The notes beneath the pieces are model-generated. The model searched no databases. It worked only from the letters and a program-made list of their open reading frames with translations, and had not been told where the DNA came from. A stretch of DNA of 64,000 nucleotides, from NCBI GenBank assembly GCA_964036195.1, contig OZ038452.1, positions 11,588,704 to 11,652,703 of the forward strand, written 5' to 3'. This DNA comes from Sphaerolaimus hirsutus (Eukaryota; Nematoda; Chromadorea; Monhysterida; Sphaerolaimidae). Below, one piece after another: positions 60,101-64,000 of the stretch; the stretch's first letter is position 1, and each line of letters begins with the position of its first letter. The translations under genes were made by a program, and so were the position numbers.

Positions 60101-60890
60101 TGTCGCTGCAAATGTATATTTTTGTTGTTCCAATTTCAAAAATACTGTATGAATATGATAGTTACTAAGATGCACCAAGCAATGTGCCTGTTGTCTTTTT
60201 GTGTGTGTTTACACTGGGAATTTTACGTAATACTGTTTGGACCCAGCTTGTTTGTTTCCATGCCACGCGGTGATGTGGCCCACTGAGCGCATGCAGTTGC
60301 CCACTGAGCGCTGTTGCCATGCGGTGTTTGTTGCCTACAGCTGCTGGGTCTCTTAAATACAGTATTTCTTCATAATTGTTCAAATGTATTTACGTTTACT
60401 CGATAACAACATATACTCGAGTACTGCATAAATCTGTTTGTTTCCCCCCAAAAATACTGGTACACTACAAAAATACACTTACTCATGTACTATTTTAAGG
60501 GGACATTTTAAAGAAAGTGAACTTTTGTCAGACAGAAAGTGACAAGCATTGGTTATTTTCCTGAGAAATACTTATCAGGAGAAAACACACATATTTGATG
60601 TATTCCTGGGTATAAATTGACAGAATAGTGACTGTTACGTTTTCTCTGAGAAAAAAATACCCACCTGTAAAATATTTACTGAAAGAAAATATTTTATTCA
60701 CGTTTTACGCAGTGTAAAAGTAAAAAACTTTTTTCAAAAAATAGAAGGGAATATATTGACCGGAAACTGGAAATGTTGCCTTCTGAAAACGGAAACACAA
60801 AATTGAAATTTGACACCTTACTATTTAGAATGACTATTTACACGCTTCTATTTAGAATGAAAAATTCTCGAAAACTGCCAGGAACTGCTG
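60101..60890. other. Unassigned sequence
   Basis: A repeated CCCACTGAGCGC word near 60280-60312, otherwise no recognised family or supported exon. Confidence 0.3.
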
Positions 60891-60894
60891 ATTG

Positions 60895-61005
60895 ATAAAT
60901 GGGGCGGTGATTGTCACCGCGGTGACATGTTATTTTGTGGCGGTGACATCTCAAAAGCAGGCGGTGACAATCACTGCGTCACCGCCACATTTTTCGTCAC
61001 TGCGT
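60895..61005. repeat. GGCGGTGAC element end (copy 2)
   Basis: GGCGGTGATTGTCACCGC, TGTGGCGGTGACATCTC and GCGTCACCGCCACATTTTTC as in 31966-32072. It abuts the next candidate exon. Confidence 0.6.
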
Positions 61006-61108
61006 GTAATGCTAATCGTCTCTCCCATCTGGCTGCTGTCTGGTGTGGCCATCGACTCGTCGTCGGTATCCGGGGTTCTGGTTGAACGTTTTGATGCAAA
61101 GTTGAGTA
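61006..61108 (+). CDS. Candidate cellular exon n
   Basis: Reads RVMLIVSPIWLLSGVAIDSS then SVSGVLVERFDAKLS to the donor TTGAGTA|GTAAGT (phase 1). Its start is hidden by the adjacent element, so the acceptor is unknown. Protein-like, with hydrophobic strands. Confidence 0.45.
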
Positions 61109-61441
61109 GTAAGTTTTACTAAAATTAGTATATGGGTGCATCAAAAATTGGCCCTACTTCAGCAATATGGTCACCTGACTGGACACTTAATGACAAAAGC
61201 TACTGTTTTTCTAGAGTGTGATCATTTAATTTTTTTAAGTGTATGCTCAAAGTTAAGCCTAAGCCTATGGTCTAAGTTAAGCCTGTGATCCAAGTTAAGC
61301 TAAATTTTGTGTTAGGAGTATGTCAAGGAAATTTGGTATACAGAAATTTACAGAACAACGTGCCACTTATCAATTATTAATATCAATATCAATCAAATTA
61401 CTTATCAATCCACATACCATACATATCCACATACAATTTAG

Positions 61442-61677
61442 ACGCTCTGGTGCAGTGTGGCAGCCACAGCTGGGCTGCACAGAGGCACCCAGTGGCACAG
61501 ATGAGCACCGAGCACCAAGCCAAGGAGAGCAGCGGCTGCCATCAAACAGAACACGGACTCAGGGGGCAGTGCAGTCAGCAGCAAGCTGCCATCGACGCCA
61601 CCTGCGACGAAGTCAGCACAGCAGCACTGACACAAACAGCAAGCCAACTGGGCATGCAACAGCCATCACATCAGTGA
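61442..61677 (+). CDS. Candidate cellular exon o
   Basis: Acceptor ACAATTTAG joins exon n in phase 1: ALVQCGSHSWAAQRHPVAQM, later CSQQQAAIDATCDEVSTAAL, ending QQPSHQ at TGA. A Gln/Ser/His-rich tail with several Cys. Another frame continues to a donor at 61709 (CACGCAG|GTTAAT). Confidence 0.4.
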
Positions 61678-61910
61678 AACAGTTATCACAGTGGAATCAC
61701 GCAGGTTAATCAAAGATCACAGGTCATCACAGGTTAATCAATGATCCTGTTGCACTTTCTTGATTTATTTACTCCACATTGTTTCCGCAGATTACCATCA
61801 CAGCCATACAATCACCAATGATGATACCATAGAAATAATTGCACACCTGAAATAGACAAATGTACATTTTTACCCATTTACCCACATCAAACATCGCTAA
61901 TTAATCAATC

Positions 61911-62085
61911 CAGGGGTTTTGTAGATTTAGACCCCCGGAGACTCCGGAGGGATAGATAGCTGAAAAAAATTGGGGGGGGGGGTGGTTGGGGACGGTTCGC
62001 GGGGGTTAATAAATAGGCTTTTCCAAGGTATAGAAAGAAGAAAACGGAAGAATATCGCTAAAAGAAGGAGAAAAACAGCCAAAAA
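61911..62085. repeat. CAGGGGTCTC-family fragment
   Basis: Starts CAGGGGTTTTGTAGATTT with CCGGAGGGATAGATAGCTGA and a G-run; the right end is absent. Confidence 0.55.
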
Positions 62086-62089
62086 TTTC

Positions 62090-62235
62090 CGTATTTCCTC
62101 GAAATACCCCCCTCAAAATGGCCACGATTAACTTATAACCCCCCCCTCGAAATACTCTCCCCCAAATTTAGTGTATAGAGAACGTAAATAACAAAGGCAT
62201 CCAGGCAATGCAGAACACACGTTAAAAACGATGAC
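62090..62235. repeat. CCGTATT-TIR element fragment
   Basis: CCGTATTTCCTCGAAATAC, C-runs and AGTGTATAGAGAACGTAAAT. The right end is missing. Confidence 0.55.
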
Positions 62236-63937
62236 TTGTCAGATATTTTACGTTTTTACTAATTTTACTAGTTTCCGTTTTTACCACAAAAATACGCCAC
62301 TCGTCAAATTACCGCGGCAGAGAATTGTAAATTCCGGTCCCTTTGCGCTTTAAATTGCGTGCGTAATTAAACAATTGTTTGTTTTTATGGTACAGGGGAT
62401 TTTACACGCAAATCAGGAACAGCGCCAGTACCCCTTGGGGTCCTGACAAGTTCCCGAAAATGGACACGGCAACTTACCAATCCCTTTTGTAACTGCAGCC
62501 GGCAGTTTACTTCGATTAACTGGTAATAAGCCGTAAATAAAATAAAGCCATAATTAATAAAAATCAAATTAAAATTCAAGCAGTTAGTATGCTTCAGGGG
62601 GACCAAATTGGATTCACGGGAACTTTATTTAGCAATATAGTCAGAGTCAATTTTCACAAGAGCACAAGTTAGTCGTAAACCCTCTAGTGGGTGAAAAAGC
62701 GTAAAATCAGTGCATTTTATAATCACAAAAAGTCTACCATAACATTAATGAATACTAAATCTGAGACACAACAATTAACCATAATTAGGAGATTACAAAG
62801 CAAAGTCAATGATCACTGGAAAACAATTAATATAGCGTACAAGGCACGGGAAAATTAAGTGAATGCGGGAAAAATAAATAAAAAAATGCAAACGTGAATT
62901 AAACCCAAAAATAAGGTAACGGTGATTAATCTGACGTAATTAAAATACAAATTATCTCAGAGGTGAGTGTCATAAACTGGGTTTTTATTCAGAGGTTACG
63001 GTACAATTTAGAACAGGTGGTGTGACACGTGTTATCAACCTGCGCCCCTTTAGGTGAAATATTTTATAGCGCGCCTGACCAAGGCCACAGAAAGAACGCT
63101 CATTTGCGGGGGTTTGTTCAAGGTTATTGCATTGCCGGGTAAAGGGTTGGAACTTTGGGCATGAACACGAGCTACAAAGACACCAGCACTTGTGAGTTCA
63201 CCAATCACCCTGGGTGATGGGAATAATTAATTGGCACTGCTGTGCTCTTCACTTTAGACTGTGCTCTGCATGTGTCTTGCAGTCGCATTTCGACAATAAT
63301 TGCCGTTTTGCCACTTTTCCACCCATTACCTAGTCCTAAATAAAAACGCACTTGGTCGGGGAATTTTCTGAATGTTATCTATCGGGGCGCCAAGGTGTTT
63401 AACAGAGTCGACACCTTTAGCTTAACAGGAAACTTCAAAGCTTTTCTAACCCATTCCCAGACACTGCACCCTTTTGACCAACTATGTAAACTTAATAGAA
63501 ACCTTAAAAATTAAAATTCGAAATTACCTATCAACAAGTACATTCAAAAAAGCGAAAGTAATCACTTAATTAACTTAAAATGCGGGTAACTTAATTAGCT
63601 TAATTAAATGAAACAGTAAATGAAACAATTAAAATCACACGGGAATAGTTACGTAATTAACGGAAGTAATTAACGGAAAGAAAAATACTAAATAAGATAG
63701 ATAAATTTCATGGCCGCAGTAGTGTCCATTCGGGCGTACCGTCCTGGGGCTGCGGCCTCGTTGGCGGATTTGCAGTGCACAGCGAACCTCGCGTTCACTG
63801 TGACTTCTCTGTGCACCGCGGGCCGTCATTCGGTCACACATGGTTGTTCTCGAGTCGTCGGATTGTCTGCACAAAATGGTCATTACGTTTTTACGCATGA
63901 TTGGCTAGCCATATTTCCACCTACAGACTCTGTTATG
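62236..63937. other. Largely unannotated stretch
   Basis: The longest segment without recognised repeats. Open frames at 62385-62606 and 63635-63940 exist on one or both strands but lack splice sites or family resemblance that I can defend. The GC-rich block 63720-63890 could be coding; which strand is unclear. Confidence 0.3.
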
Positions 63938-64000
63938 TGAGAACAGTGTTTATACGTCTACACACTTATACAACAATTTAGTGTTTCAGACGACAATTTA
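63938..64000. repeat. CCGTATT-element interior running off the window
   Basis: GAACAGTGTTTATAC and TTTCAGACGACAATTT match the inverse of 2105-2220. The rest lies beyond the window end. Confidence 0.55.

Noticed and set aside
1..64000. tRNA, rRNA or snRNA genes
   Set aside because: I looked for A/B boxes with cloverleaf pairing and for conserved rRNA words and found none that I could support.

Overview
This is a repeat-saturated piece of a eukaryotic nuclear genome, most likely animal. I see GT-AG introns, an LTR retrotransposon with gag, protease, RT and RNase H, many cut-and-paste DNA transposons with clean target-site duplications (TSDs), and no bacterial features. The lineage cannot be named from sequence alone.

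Most of the window is DNA transposons nested inside one another. I recognise about twenty terminal-inverted-repeat (TIR) families. (1) Families starting TAGGG or CAGGG/CAGTGG with exact 8-bp TSDs, hence hAT-like; their interiors are made of a short word repeated in both orientations, with a different word per family (CCGGTCCC, GGGATC, ATATCGAT, GGCGCC, TTCGAAAA, runs of A/T). (2) Families with TIRs starting CCGTATT and subterminal C/G runs, flanked by TA. (3) A TACTCGGCGG family, also flanked by TA. (4) A 9-bp-TSD family (GGGCCTGTGCC). (5) Several long foldback elements, including hairpins of about 2.1 and 3.1 kb. Because the TSDs are exact, the order of insertion can be read at several places, up to four levels deep.

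46.2-56.4 kb holds an LTR retrotransposon oriented on the minus strand, with identical 152-bp LTRs, nested in a TA-flanked TIR element. Gag, protease and RT/RNase H follow in the usual order. The integrase, however, lies on the opposite strand, and the 4.5 kb downstream of RNase H is divided into twelve short exons on the minus strand. One palindrome (48206-48211) is a splice acceptor for both strands.

Between the transposons, on the plus strand, GC-rich islands behave as exons of one or more cellular genes (13.9, 16.6, 22.7, 26.6, 27.2, 30.6, 35.1-36.0, 37.8, 38.4, 40.8, 42.8, 43.1, 44.5, 61.0, 61.4 kb). Many join in frame under GT-AG rules, and several look like repeated Cys-containing beta-sandwich (fibronectin-III-like) modules. 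At three places (13975-16572, 26736-27148, 42956-43120) the whole intron is a copy of one TIR family whose terminus CTGGGGGCAG doubles, in reverse complement, as a splice acceptor. That is an introner-like element and, with the rearranged retrotransposon, the best candidate here for an undescribed system.
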